Of a stretch of 64,000 nucleotides of DNA, positions 10,670 to 21,657 are shown one piece after another; position 1 is the stretch's first letter, and every line of letters starts with the position of its first letter. The stretch spans positions 620,001-684,000 of the forward strand of contig CP099426.1 in assembly GCA_024114885.1 (NCBI GenBank), given 5' to 3'. Position numbers and translations under genes: made by a program. The notes beneath the pieces are model-generated. The model was given only the letters and a program-made list of their open reading frames with translations, was not told the origin of the DNA and made no database searches. The stretch is from Septoria linicola (taxonomy: Eukaryota; Ascomycota; Dothideomycetes; Mycosphaerellales; Mycosphaerellaceae).

Positions 10670-13600
10670 ATGCCTATAGCTCCCACAGCGGTATGATACA
10701 GCTCAAGAAAGCCAGAGTACTGCTAATACCTTCCAGTGGAAGCTTTTCCACTTCTTCGATGTCTCCCAAGTCCGCCTGCCGGAAGGCGAGGGCTCGCTAT
10801 CACTTGAGGTATCTGAATCCGACGTATTACCACCGCCATGGTGCACTAACGACCACAGCAAGCGAGCATCGGTACGGTCACATCAGGCAAGCATAATGTC
10901 TTTGTAGGAACTCCTACAGGCCATGTACACCTACTGGACCAGGCGTTCAAGTCAGTCCGCTCGTGGAAAGCACACGATGCCGGAAGTGTGACGCATATTG
11001 AGCAAGTACATGATACATCTTACTTGATCACTTTGGCAGAGACACTGCAGCACGAGCCGGAGCTCAAGGTCTGGACTTTAGATCAGAACGAAAAGAAGAC
11101 CGGTTTCCCGAAATGTCTGTGCACCTTGACTGTGCAGAACGGACGTAAGAACTTCCCGGTGAGCGCGTTTGCCGTTACTAACGATCTTGCGCAACTCGCT
11201 GTTGGGTTTGGAAATGGCGCTGTTACTGTCGTTCGAGGTGATCTAATTCACGATCGAGGCACGAAGCAGCGAACAGTGTTTGAGTCCGAAGAGCCGATCA
11301 CTGGGCTGGAGTTCCGCGAGGCCAGTACGACAGCGCTCTATATCGCCACAGTCTCCAAGATTCTGGCGCTTGCGATATCTGGCAAGGCACAAGGCACACC
11401 TGCTAGGACACTGGACGAACATGGCTGCGCAGTCGGTTGCATGACGCTAGATCCACACTCCAACGAAGTCGTGGTGGCGCGGGAAGACGCAATCTACTCG
11501 TATGGGCCAAAAGGCAAGGCCAGCTCTTTCGCGTGTCAAGGCGCGAAGAAGCTACTGAACATACACAAGGACTACGTGCTGGTCGCGTCTCCACCAGATA
11601 ACAACTTTGGCCAGGCTTCGAAGCTGGGTGCATTTCGCACCGCTCGAGCTGACGAGATCTTCAACACCAGTACATTCTCGATATTGAATGCTGATTTGAA
11701 GTTTACTGCCTACTCAAAGCCGATTTCAAGTCAGATTCACAAGGTCTTCACGATATGGGGAGATGTATTTCTGCTTACCATCGATGGCAAGCTCTACCGA
11801 TACCATGAAAGAACCTTTCAACAGAAGCTGGAGGAACTGTACAGCCGTAAGGAGTACCTACTTGCCATCATGCTGGCCAAGAAATACAACGTCGATGCTG
11901 TACAACAAAACGTGATCTTCCGCAAGTATGGAGACTACTTGTATCAAAAGGGAGACTACGACACGGCCATGCAGCAGTATCTACGCGCTATCGACAACAC
12001 AGAGCCATCACAGATTATACGAAAGTTCTTGGACAACCAACGGATACGAAATCTGATCGACTACCTCGAAGAGCTACATGAGCATAATAAAGCCACTTCT
12101 GACCACACGACCCTACTTCTGAACTGCTATGCCAAACTCAAGGATGTTGACAAGCTCGAAGAGTTCATAAAACAGCCAGGCGAGCTCAAATTTGATCTTG
12201 ACACTGCCATCATAATGTGTCGACAGGGCGGCTACTTTGATCAAGCTGCATTTCTAGCGCGGCGCCACGAGGAGCACGGACTGGTCATCGATATTCTCAT
12301 TGAAGACTTGAAGAAGTATGCGGAAGCGCTGGCCTATATTGTACGGCTCGAGCCGAAAGAAGCCTATCCCAACTTCATGAAATATGGCACAGTACTGCTT
12401 GAGCACTGTCCCGCAGAAGCGACACAACTATTTGTCGACTACTTCACAGGAGACTTTCGGCCGAAGAAGGATGCCGTGATCGTGCAAGAGACACCAGTAG
12501 CGCAGCAGAGTAGCGGCTTTAGCACGATGGCCACGTCAGCCGCACAGAATCTGGCTGCGCTCATACCTCTGCCCTACATGAGCACCAGCACGACGCAGAC
12601 GCCAAAGAATGGCGAGGAAACATCAACTGTACAGCAAGCACAAGTCATCGAGACGCAGACGGAAGGCGAGTACATTGAATATGAAGTGCCCAAACCACGG
12701 GTAGCATTCCCGGCATTCATCGATCACCCCAATCAGTTTATCACCTTCTTGGAAGCGTGCATCGGCAACGATGGAGTCAAGTCCGAACATCGCGCTGACC
12801 TACATACGACTTTGTTCGAGATGTACTTGCACAAAGCCAATGGAAGGAAAGGCGACGACAAGACCAAATGGGAGCAAAAGGCGAAATCATTGATCGAAGA
12901 CCAGGACGGCCCAATCGACACATCCAACGTCCTGCTCCTTTCCGACCTCGAGAAGTTCCGCGACGGCACCATCCTCGTCAGCGAAAAGCAAGGTCTGCGC
13001 TTCGACGTCTTCCGCTCCTACACTGCAGCCTACGACACCCAAGGCGCCATCAAAGCCCTCCACAAATACGGCCCGGAAGAACCCCAACTCTACCCTGCCG
13101 CCCTCGCCTACTTCACCAGCACCCCCAAGTCCTCGACGAGGTCGGCCCCGAAGAAATCGACCTCGTCCTCCAAAAAATCGACCAAGACGCCCTCATGGCC
13201 CCTCTCCAAGTCATCCAAACCCTCTCCACCAACGCCGTCGCAACCATGGGCCTCGTCAAACGCTACCTCTCCCTCACCGTCTCGCGCGAACGCGCCGAAA
13301 TCGAATCCAACCGCAAATTCATCCAATCCTACCGCAAAGACACCCTCGCCAAACAAACCGAAATCTCCGACCTCACCACCAAACCAGCCTCTTTCTCCGC
13401 AACGCGCTGCTCGAGTTGTGGAGCGACTCTCGATTTACCGACAGTCCACTTTTTGTGTAAACATTCTTTCCATCAACGCTGTCTGAATGTCCCCGAGGGA
13501 ATTGACATTCAGAATGAAGTCGATGTGGAATGTCCGATCTGCGCGCCGGGGAATGCGGTCGTGAAGCAGACGAAGCAGGCGCAGGAGGCTAGTAGTGCAC

Positions 13601-13716
13601 GGCATGAGCTGTTCATGGCGAGTTTGACGGGGCAGCAGCAGGGTGAGGGAGGGAGGTTTGGCGTGATTGGGGATTGGTTTGGGAGGGGGGTCATGAGTGC
13701 GACGACGAATTCTTAG
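10670..13716 (+). CDS. VPS11: Vps11/Pep5-like vacuolar sorting protein, with a one-base frameshift
   Basis: Exons 10670-10690, 10737-10808 and 10859-13716. The first two are short and joined by introns with GTATGA/GTATCT donors and CAG acceptors. Vps11 is a core subunit of the HOPS and CORVET tethering complexes on vacuoles and endosomes. The sequence shows the expected WKLFHFFDVSQV start, an N-terminal propeller-like region, a long helical repeat region and a C-terminal RING (about residues 880-925, CSSC...CKHSFHQRC...CPIC). The frame is broken at about 13122-13129: the sequence up to STPK is in one frame and VLDEVGPEE onward in the next, as if one base were missing from the C5 run. With that base, the length is about 983 residues, normal for the family. 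Sequencing error is as likely as a real lesion. Confidence 0.9.
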
Positions 13717-14240
13717 AGTGGGAGTAGAGGGGAAGGGGAGTGGGACGTGTTGAGAAGGAAAGCAGAGATGCGGGAGTGTTGAGAGGGGTGAAGGGAAGGA
13801 GAGGAGAGTGGCAGCGAGATGAAGTTGTAGTCAGTCAGTCAGCAGTAGAAAGAGGTGTAGAATGCCATTTCTCTCGAAAGGAAGTTTTGAGTAACATCGA
13901 AAAAGTGTTTGATGATGATGTGAGATTGGATTCAATTGAATTGAACCAAATTGACTCAAAAGTGGATTGGAGTAGGTTACATATGTAGATCTAGTGCGAG
14001 CGAGCGAACAAACTCCATCATTACTTTCAGTCCTTGTGCTGCCAATGCCGATGACAGAGAGAAGTTTTGTTTCTCTCAAACCGTGCCGTGCTCGATCATG
14101 TTGTCGAAGAAAGCAGCAAGTTGGTTTTGAAAGCAGCAAAAAACGAATCGGCCATCTAATAGTGTCTGCCAATTCTCCTGCATGTAGCTAGTTCGCTCCT
14201 GAAATGCTGTGCTGACTTGACTTTTGAACAGGAAGGAGAT
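13717..14240. other. Intergenic region, no gene seen
   Basis: Purine-rich 3' flank of VPS11 followed by mixed sequence. The short frames in both strands lack recognisable features. It lies between two genes whose 3' ends face each other. Confidence 0.5.
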
Positions 14241-14342
14241 CTACAAGATTGTGCAGGCGTTCGCCTTGTAGGGTTTAGTACCGACGGCGATTTTCAAGCC
14301 GAGAGTGCATGGCTCGTAGAAGGTGGTAGCGGTGGTGGACAT
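14241..14342 (-). CDS. 33-residue peptide ending in a CaaX box (candidate lipopeptide/pheromone precursor)
   Basis: A 102 nt frame on the minus strand, start codon in the context CACAATGTCC. The upstream 100 nt looks like a genuine fungal leader: CA/ACC-rich, no close competing start, with a TACATAAA TATA-like element at about 14445-14453 and a pyrimidine-rich stretch just after it. The peptide begins MSTTATTFYEPC and ends KANACTIL. Cys-Thr-Ile-Leu at the extreme C terminus is a possible prenylation (CaaX) signal; leucine in the last place usually favours geranylgeranyl transfer. Short precursors ending in CaaX are the hallmark of ascomycete a-factor-type pheromones, but the body does not match any precursor I know. 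I am fairly confident that this is a gene and unsure of its role. Confidence 0.45.
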   Translation of the reverse strand: MSTTATTFYEPCTLGLKIAVGTKPYKANACTIL

Positions 14343-14444
14343 TGTGATTTGTGGTTTGGTTTGGTGGGTTTGGTTGGTTGTTGTAATGAGTGTGGGCTGT
14401 GAGTGTGTGGAGAGAGAGATGTAGAAGAGGAGGAAGGGGGTGGG

Positions 14445-14453
14445 TTTATGTAG
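14445..14453 (-). promoter_or_regulatory. TATA-like element upstream of the CaaX peptide gene
   Basis: The minus strand reads CTACATAAACCC, about 105 bp upstream of the start at 14342, followed by a C/T-rich tract. This layout is common at strongly expressed short fungal genes. Inferred from position only. Confidence 0.35.
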
Positions 14454-14894
14454 AGTGCGGCATTGTCGCGCTACTTGACTGTCGGGACGAGGTTGTCTCG
14501 GAGTGTGGGCTTGGTCAAAGGAGAGTGTTCGTTGTTCCATGTTCGTGGTTCGTTGTTTGGTGTCATGTGGAAGATGGATCGTGGGGTTTAGTATTGTTGT
14601 TAGGCATGCTATTTGCAGGAGGGAGATGAGAGTTGGGAGGACAAAGAAGTTTTGGTAGGTGAACAATAGTAAGCTTGAGGAGAAGAGGCTGAGAGGTTGA
14701 TATTGCCATATCTGGCGGGTTCTTTGTAGGCCAGCCTACGATTGTGTTTGGACAAAGATGGACTTGCCCGGTGCTCAGGCATAGGCTCAGGCGACAGGCG
14801 GTCCAGGTCGCGAGGCTGCGGAACCTGGACGCAGATGCCCACGTGCCGTTGTACAGCTCTGATTCGCAGCCCAGCCTTCCCATCATCTACCGCC
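14454..14894. other. Intergenic region, no gene seen
   Basis: Lies between the promoter of the CaaX peptide gene and the 3' end of the membrane protein gene to the right, both on the minus strand. The small overlapping frames here have no supporting features. Confidence 0.45.
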
Positions 14895-15421
14895 CTACAA
14901 GTCCTTCTTCACGCTCTTCTCGTCCAGCAAATGAGGCTTCCAAAACAAGAAAACCGCCCTCATCACAACTAGCGCGCTCAGATTGGCAGCGCCGCCTAGT
15001 AGTGCCTTCAATGTGATGCCAACGTCTGCTCCTTTGAGGTACGCGGCTGCCATGAGAGCTACGAAAGCTACTTCGGGCCCGGCTAGAGCTATGTATGTTG
15101 CTCGTCGGAAGCCTCGTTGGGCATCACCAGCAGGACCTGATGCTGGTGTCGGGTAGGAGAGGAGGAGAGGAATCGTTAGGCCAGCTACGAGGCCTAAAGA
15201 TCGTCAGTTGTGATGTGGTGGGAATCGGGAGTGGCAGATATGTACTTACCGCCGAACCACTGCGCAAGGGTTCGCGTGGCAGGAGTGATCTGCGAAGGTC
15301 CTGTAACGAGGAAGGAGAGGGCGTAGTCAGGATTGAGTAGCAGTGCTGGCAGAGAGGCTAGGTTCCCAGCAATCTCGAGGGCGACGGCCGTCTTGAATGG
15401 CGTCAGGCCTAGAGATGCCAT
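14895..15421 (-). CDS. Small four-helix integral membrane protein of unknown function
   Basis: Two exons, 15250-15421 and 14895-15193, joined by a GTAAGT...TTTAG intron that falls inside a glycine codon; together 156 residues. At least four hydrophobic segments are visible: about 9-32 (AVALEIAGNLASLPALLL), 50-72 (after ATRTLAQWFGG), about 92-112 (ALAGPEVAFVALMAAAYL) and 120-140 (LGGAANLSALVVMRAVFLFW). The C terminus is charged (DEKSVKKDL). The layout resembles small DoxX-like or tumour-suppressor-like membrane proteins, but I cannot assign a family. The upstream in-frame methionine at 15553 is less likely because the region between is not hydrophobic or conserved-looking. Confidence 0.7.
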
Positions 15422-16269
15422 TGACACTGTACTGTGGGAGCTATTGTCGTGCGTGAGTAACAAGAAGCGATGGTCTTGCGAGCCGATGTTGGCCGCGTAT
15501 TGGTCTTTGAGTGGATGAAGTGCACAATCACCGCGAATGTAAGACGATAACATGAACAGCTGAGGATGATGCAGCTATTACCCATGCCACACCCTACCTA
15601 TGGTAGTTCTAATCCGAAGGATGCTTCTCCACCGGAGTCAATCGCATGTCTGCTTGCGGGACGTTCGTACTTTGGCGTGCCCTATGATGGACCTCAGAAC
15701 TTCACTACCGCAACTGTGTTGAGCATACCTTCTAATCGACGGGTCGTGTAGGATGCGCGAGTGAAGACACCAAGGAGCGGCACTGTCACATGTCGGAGAC
15801 AGCACGATGACCTCAGCGCACTTGGCATCAACAAACCCTCGAGGGCTTGCCGACAGAAACACGATGGTGCTCTCTGGTGATGATGCTTGGAATCAACAAT
15901 AATGCCCATCTATTCGTGCGAAGGAGACCTGGTCGTGTCCCAACGGCCAACATGCAGCTGTCTGAAAGCAGGTGAGCAGGTCCGCGGGGAGTGAAGACAG
16001 GCCGGAGAGTGGTTCTCTCTTGCAGATGCCACGTCAGGAAAGGGAGCAGGCAGGCATCGAGGTGATCTGCCCGTCTCAGGAACTGTAGAGCATTACAGCA
16101 TCTTCCTGACCATTTCCCCTTGATCTGGCTGGACATTACCTGGCTGGTTGCTGCCCAACCGGCTCAATACTCACCTCTCATTACTGGCCGGCAAGCCTCA
16201 TGTAGTGCACGGGACCAGCAGTCAGCACATCAGATACAGCTCTGCCGTGCAGTGTAGCTCCAACCAGCC
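15422..16269. other. Intergenic region, no gene seen
   Basis: Divergent promoter region between the small membrane protein (minus) and the DDHD gene (plus). Short frames on both strands lack recognisable motifs. The last 60 bases (C/A-rich, CAACCAGCC before the ATG) look like the DDHD leader. Confidence 0.45.
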
Positions 16270-19068
16270 ATGTCGAGCTCGACCTCCGCCGCCGCCAATC
16301 ACTATGTCCGTCAACATTTGCACTTTCAAGAACCACCTCCACCAGTCCAAGCACGCTTCTTCTACACGAGCTCCATTCCCATCGATGATCCGCTCAGTCC
16401 CCTCCCGCCTCCTGTCACATCGACGACCACAGTCAATCGACAACCGCCCAAGCCATTCTCCGACTACGACAACGCAGCCCTCGACAAGTCCTGGACCGAT
16501 CTGAGGAGGAAGATCCTGTCCCACAATGCGGACCGGGGCGAGAAGAGTGGATCACAGGATGTGAGCAGGGCGAGGCCTCGTGCAGGCTCGAGTGCCGCGG
16601 GCACCCAAAGGAGAGGCTCAGGCTCGAGACCAGCAGAGTCGCTACGAGCCAAAGCAGGTGCACATGTCCCTTCCGGATTGAGCCATGTACAAGGACCAGC
16701 CGACGATGATGAACAGGCAGTGGCATCAGGAACATCGCCCAGTGCAGCAGAGCTGGCGAGTAGTCTCGAGTCAAACACGACGGGCAAGCCCTTTGCACGG
16801 GCTCCGTCGAGGAAAAAGGCCGATACCCTCCATCGCTTTGAGGAGCGACCTGCGAGGCCGACAGCACAACATCATGACACGTACAAGTGGGATGACAGAG
16901 CACATCTGGCCGAGCGGAGTCCTGCCCCTTCGCCACGCCCTCCAGTCCAGCAATCACCTCATACCAAAGTAGCAGTAGGAGTCTCACGACTGCATCAGGT
17001 GGAGATGCCAGAGCTACAGATGACGCCCATCTACTGGACGCCCGTACACGATACTGCGCAAGTCTTGAGAGGGACGTGGTTCTATCAAGATACGATGCTG
17101 CCCGTGGAGACGCAAGTTGCAAACATGCTCGAAGCTGGATATCTAGATTTGCAATGCTGGACTGAAACGTGGAAAGACGAGCTCGACAGTGCTGTTGAGG
17201 TGGGAGCAATTGGCGAAATGAAGATCGTGCACAAGCTGTGGCCCGAACAGAAGCCGAAGGTGAAGGATAGCAGAGCCCCGTCAATACGAAGCACTCAGGA
17301 TCAGACTGTTCTGGAGACTGCTGCTAGTATTCTGTACTCAACCTCAGAGCCAGAGACTGTGGAGCAGCACAGAGCCAAGGCTGTAGAGGCAGCCTGCGAT
17401 ATCATCGACGTGGCTACTGGCAGTAGTCAAGATAATAAAGCATACGGCGAGTCGACATATGGGAGAGCTGGCGCGGTGCGGCAGTATGCCTCCTGTGGCG
17501 TGCTGTATGCGAACGAACGCGAAGCGACCATCCTCAAGCCCACGCTTCTACCATCCGCATATTATGGCCGCAGACCACTGGCAAATTACATTCGCAAAGG
17601 TCGCGCTCTTGGGATTCCTGTCGTGCGAGGCTTCGATCAGGAAGTTTGGGATAAGCTGCATCCTTCCAAGCCCAGCACAATAGCTACTCAAGCCGCGCAC
17701 GGCGTGGCGACCTCTGGTGCGAGTGCGAACGTACGCGCAAAGCTGGATCCTGAGCTGGCACTGAGTGAACGACCCAAGGTTACAGATCTCGTCCTTGTGA
17801 TTCATGGCATTGGGCAAAAGTTGAGTCAGCGGATGGAGAGCTTTCACTTCACGCACGCTATCAATGCGTTTCGCAGAGAGATGCAGGTGGAGTGTGGGAA
17901 GAAAGATGTGCAGACCCACTTCCGCAAAAACATGGGTGGCATCATGGTTCTGCCGGTCAATTGGCGTCACTCACTATCGTTCGAAGAGGGTGGCTACCGA
18001 CCTGACGAGGCTGCAGACACGTCGGCGATGGATCCGACAGAGAACGAGTTCACGCTGCAGGATATCACACCCGACACTCTTCCCTCTGTGCGAGGCATAG
18101 TGTCGGATGTCATGCTGGACATACCCTACTACATGTCAGAACATCAGCCAAAGATGATTGCCGCAGTGATGAGAGAAGCCAACCATGTCTACAAGCTCTG
18201 GTGCCAGAACAATCCTGGCTTCGCCGAACATGGCAAGGTCCACATCATTGCGCACTCTCTCGGATCGGTCATGGCGATTGATATCCTGTCCAAGCAACCC
18301 ACGGTCGTGCCGCCACATCTTAGTGACCCCACTCAAATCGACACTGAACGCGACGACCTCGACCACTTCCTTTTCAACACATCTTCACTCTTCTTGGCAG
18401 GCAGTCCAGCCGGGTTCTTCGTCCTCCTTCGACGTTCCCACCTGCGTCCACGAATCGACAGCCCTTTCGCACAAGCGCAATCAGATCCAGAAAGCAACAC
18501 TGCCGCGATCTGTGGCGAGCAAGGCCAGTACGGCTGCATTGCCGTGGACAACGTGTATAACATCATCAACGGCTACGATCCTGTCGCCTATCGGATGAAC
18601 GCAGCAGTAGACGCGTCATATGCCGCCGGGCTGAGAAAAGCTCACATCCCGAACAATACTCCTGGATACTGGTTCCCACCCGGCACTTCAAACACGAAGC
18701 GTTGGTTCGGAGGCGGATATGGATATCCTACAACTGCTCCGGGCGATGTGGCTTCTCGCAATATTCCCGTGCTCCCACGTCTACCTTCAAACGTGGAGCT
18801 GGAAATACACAACTTCACAAGAGAAGAGATTGCAGAGAAGAGGATGACTTTACTCAACGACAATGGGCAAATCGACTACTTTGTCAAATATGGTGGCGGC
18901 ACATTTGAGATCCAGTATTTGACCATGCTAGGGGCGCATTCCGCGTACTGGGGACTGAGAGACTTTATCAGGATGGTCGTGGTGGAAGTGGGGAGGGAAA
19001 GAGGAAGAGAGGGCACGTTGCCGGGATTGAGAGCGGTGAAGAAGAAGGTCCATGGCGGAGTGAGATAG
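16270..19068 (+). CDS. DDHD-domain phospholipase A1-like protein
   Basis: An intronless 932-residue frame with the start in context CAACCAGCCATGTC. Residues 1-230 are proline/serine-rich and disordered. A middle section (about 255-330) contains an LRGTWFYQD...VETQVANMLEAGY block typical of these lipases. The nucleophile elbow is at about 661-665 as AHSLG with Ser663, inside HIIAHSLGSVMAIDIL. A DDHD-type C-terminal domain follows, including LFLAGSPAGFFVLL and the terminal LGAHSAYWGLRDF. Family members hydrolyse phosphatidic acid or related phospholipids on ER/Golgi membranes and influence secretion and mitochondrial lipids. The first residue of the canonical GxSxG elbow is Ala here, which is tolerated in many serine hydrolases. 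Confidence 0.88.
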   Translation: MSSSTSAAANHYVRQHLHFQEPPPPVQARFFYTSSIPIDDPLSPLPPPVTSTTTVNRQPPKPFSDYDNAALDKSWTDLRRKILSHNADRGEKSGSQDVSRARPRAGSSAAGTQRRGSGSRPAESLRAKAGAHVPSGLSHVQGPADDDEQAVASGTSPSAAELASSLESNTTGKPFARAPSRKKADTLHRFEERPARPTAQHHDTYKWDDRAHLAERSPAPSPRPPVQQSPHTKVAVGVSRLHQVEMPELQMTPIYWTPVHDTAQVLRGTWFYQDTMLPVETQVANMLEAGYLDLQCWTETWKDELDSAVEVGAIGEMKIVHKLWPEQKPKVKDSRAPSIRSTQDQTVLETAASILYSTSEPETVEQHRAKAVEAACDIIDVATGSSQDNKAYGESTYGRAGAVRQYASCGVLYANEREATILKPTLLPSAYYGRRPLANYIRKGRALGIPVVRGFDQEVWDKLHPSKPSTIATQAAHGVATSGASANVRAKLDPELALSERPKVTDLVLVIHGIGQKLSQRMESFHFTHAINAFRREMQVECGKKDVQTHFRKNMGGIMVLPVNWRHSLSFEEGGYRPDEAADTSAMDPTENEFTLQDITPDTLPSVRGIVSDVMLDIPYYMSEHQPKMIAAVMREANHVYKLWCQNNPGFAEHGKVHIIAHSLGSVMAIDILSKQPTVVPPHLSDPTQIDTERDDLDHFLFNTSSLFLAGSPAGFFVLLRRSHLRPRIDSPFAQAQSDPESNTAAICGEQGQYGCIAVDNVYNIINGYDPVAYRMNAAVDASYAAGLRKAHIPNNTPGYWFPPGTSNTKRWFGGGYGYPTTAPGDVASRNIPVLPRLPSNVELEIHNFTREEIAEKRMTLLNDNGQIDYFVKYGGGTFEIQYLTMLGAHSAYWGLRDFIRMVVVEVGRERGREGTLPGLRAVKKKVHGGVR

Positions 19069-19247
19069 ATGGTTCTGTGAGGAACCAACAGGCCAGCATA
19101 GAGGCGTTCTTTGACGTGTGCTGGCGCGCATGTTGTTTAGTATAGTTATGATACCCCCCATATATTTGCATGTCACTTCTTTGCAACCCTCCTGTCTCTG
19201 AGTCAGCCATACAGCCACATGTCATCACCTCAGCTCCTTCTAGAGAT

Positions 19248-21618
19248 TCACACCCTCTTCGCCCCACTCACATCAGGCACACCCAAGCCCTCCACAACCT
19301 TGGCCTCCATAATCTCATACACTGGCAACTCTGCCAACCGCTCAACGACATGATGCAGCGTCGGCAAATTATTCCAATCCCCAGCTTCGAACTCAAACTT
19401 TGCTCTCCCAGCTTTCCACATTCGACGAACGTGAGGTTGAGGAGAAGCTTGGGAGAACTCGTCGAAGACTGCGTAGTCTGCTCCTTCCCCTGCCCCTTCT
19501 TCACCTCCTACTTTGCTACTGGTAGGGATGTTGGACTGCCGCTGCTGCTGCTGCTGCTGCCCCTCCGCAAAACCCTTGAACTCCCTGCCCACAGCAGGCA
19601 TATATCGATGCACAATGATGCCTTTATCAACACTATCGCCTGAAATACTTCCATTCGCGGTGTTTGTGTCTTGTTCCATGAGGTCAGAGAGTGTAAATGA
19701 GCCCCATTGTGCGCCGCGCCAGTGGGTTTTGATGTGGTAGCTCGTTTTTCCTTGAATCGCCAGCTTCGCTTTGGTGATTATTGCCGCCGCGCTGATGGAC
19801 GTCGATTTCAGAGTAGAGCTTTGGCATGCCAAGTTCTTCTCTTCCGCTGACGATGGGGTCGGCGAGAGATTCGAAGAGGATGGGCATGTAGGTTCCTGAG
19901 ACGGAATTCGGGTCTGTGGTTGAAGTCGTGATGGATGAGGAGGAGGAGGAATAAGGCTTGGTGTATGTCACGCCGTGGATGTATAGTCCGAGATGGTTGT
20001 ACCCGCCACCACCGAGCCAGGCCATGTTGATGAGAGTGGTTTGGCTGAAAGATGCGTAGGCGATTGTGCCAGGGGCGGAGAATGAATAGCCGGAACGGCC
20101 AGGTGGGAAAAGGTTCTGTAGAGCTGTGCGGGAAGTTTTGAAGCGGATGGAGGCTGTGGTGAAAGTGCTGTGCGAGCCGTCGCGAGGACGACCGTAGTGA
20201 TCTTGTCGAGGGCCGGGCATGGGGCCAAACGCAATAGGCATGCGGGAGTATGTATGTTCGACCCGCGACCATTGGTATTCACGGAACTTTTGGCGGGAGT
20301 TGTCAAATTCGTCGTGGCCAAAGTTGAAGTTTGTGAAGCCGAACATGTCGAGATTCTTCTCTCGGAAGTCGTCTGAGCCGATAAGGCGGGAGAAGGTTTG
20401 GATCTTGGTTGCGCATTCGTGGCGGATTTGGTCGTAGAGTTGGAGTCGTTCTGGGATCTCATCGCGAGTCGTGCCGAGCGGCAAGACTGTGGCTATGGTT
20501 GCGGCGTCTTCGATAGCAGCTCCGGCGCCTTGGCCTTGGTGTGGCAAGAAAGGATGAGCTGCGTCGCCGATGAGAGCTAGATGGCCCTTTGACCACGCCG
20601 GTATCTCGTCCATATCTCATAGTACCCAAGCTTTGAACGAGGCAGGGTCGGCTTTGGAGATCATGGCTATAACAGCCGGATCGAAGGTGGCATAGACCTT
20701 TAGCATTGTGTCGAGGCTGGCGTCTTCGTTCCAGTCTGAGCTTGCGTTGGACTCGTGCTCGGGATGAATCGCCACAAAGTTGAGCTCGGTGTGGTTCGAT
20801 GTTGGATACATGACTATTCGACGATCCTGAGCATACCAAATCTTCAGCTCACCTTCATCTTCGACAAGATGAGCGGTGCTGGGGTCCGCCTTGATCGCCT
20901 GCCGGAGGACCAGAAAACGAAACGCACTCTTGCCACAGCTGAAGGGCTTGACATCGACCGGTGCCACCCGGCTGCGAGTCACAGAGTGGACGCCTATGTT
21001 AAGTGAGCAGATGAGTGTTGCCATATTTCACAGCAGTGCCATACCATCTGCACCGATTATCACATCTCCCTGCACAGACTCGCCATTCTCGAGTGTAATG
21101 GTTGCAGTCCCTTCGTCCACATTCTTGACTTGGCTTGAGGTATGCAAAGCTACAGGCGCGCCGGATCCAGTAACAGAAGTTGCCGTGTCTTTGAGATATT
21201 TGTGGAGGTGAGCTCGGTGAGCCAGATGCCATGGATACTGCCATATCGAACTCGCCTTTCTCAGATCAATCGACTTCTGTACATTCCCAGCGTAATCGGC
21301 TTCGGTCAGCCTGTTCATAGTGTTTGCTCCAAAAGTCTCGGCAAAGATCCCAAGTCTACGCAGAATGCCGTTACTGTTTGGAGCAAGGTGGACTGCCGCG
21401 CCGACTTCGCTGGCAAATCGAGACTGTTCGAAGACTGTGACATTGTGGCCCTGCTGTCGGAGAGCAATTGCAGCGGTCAACCCGCCAATGCCAGCGCCAG
21501 CTATAAGTATGGTCAAGGGTTGCCTTGTATTGATATGTTGCTTGTGTCCATTCGTGCTACTAGAGTGTGAGCCATTAGTACGCCCCGAATCACCTTCAAT
21601 CACAAAAGTGTGCTCCAT
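19248..21618 (-). pseudogene. FAD-dependent monooxygenase fused to an acetoacetate-decarboxylase-like domain, disrupted twice
   Basis: Exon 1 is 21045-21618. A GTATGG...CATAG intron (20994-21044) leads into 19248-20993. The N-terminal half is a salicylate-hydroxylase-like flavoprotein: GAGIGG at residues 41-46, an IIGADG motif at the splice site and LIGDAAHPFLPHQGQG for FAD ribityl binding. The C-terminal half is an acetoacetate-decarboxylase-like domain (SGTYMPILFESLADPI, GREELGMPKLY with the probable Schiff-base lysine, then SYHIKTHWRGA). Two lesions are seen. An in-frame TGA at 20617-20619 lies just before DMDEIPAW. A frame change near the A5 run (plus 19745-19749, T5) is repaired by removing one base; doing so gives exactly 773 codons. 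A CTG run (19541-19560) adds a poly-Gln tract inside the decarboxylase domain. It is either a decaying gene or partly a sequencing artefact. Confidence 0.8.
19541..19560. repeat. CTG trinucleotide run inside the decarboxylase-like domain
   Basis: About seven CTG/CAG units on a 20 bp stretch, coding glutamines on the minus strand. Located between conserved parts of the acetoacetate-decarboxylase-like domain, where relatives do not usually carry a poly-Gln tract. Confidence 0.8.
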
Positions 21619-21657
21619 GTTGGCTGCAACAAAATATATGTTACCTTTGCTTGAGTA

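Noticed and set aside
16433..17284. 283-codon minus-strand frame inside the DDHD gene
   Set aside because: Antisense shadow of a GC-rich coding exon; no domain and no start context.
20581..20640. Intron that would remove the in-frame TGA of the monooxygenase
   Set aside because: The only GT...AG pair of suitable length (GTACTA...ATCTAG, 49 bp) changes frame and destroys the LIGDAAHP motif.
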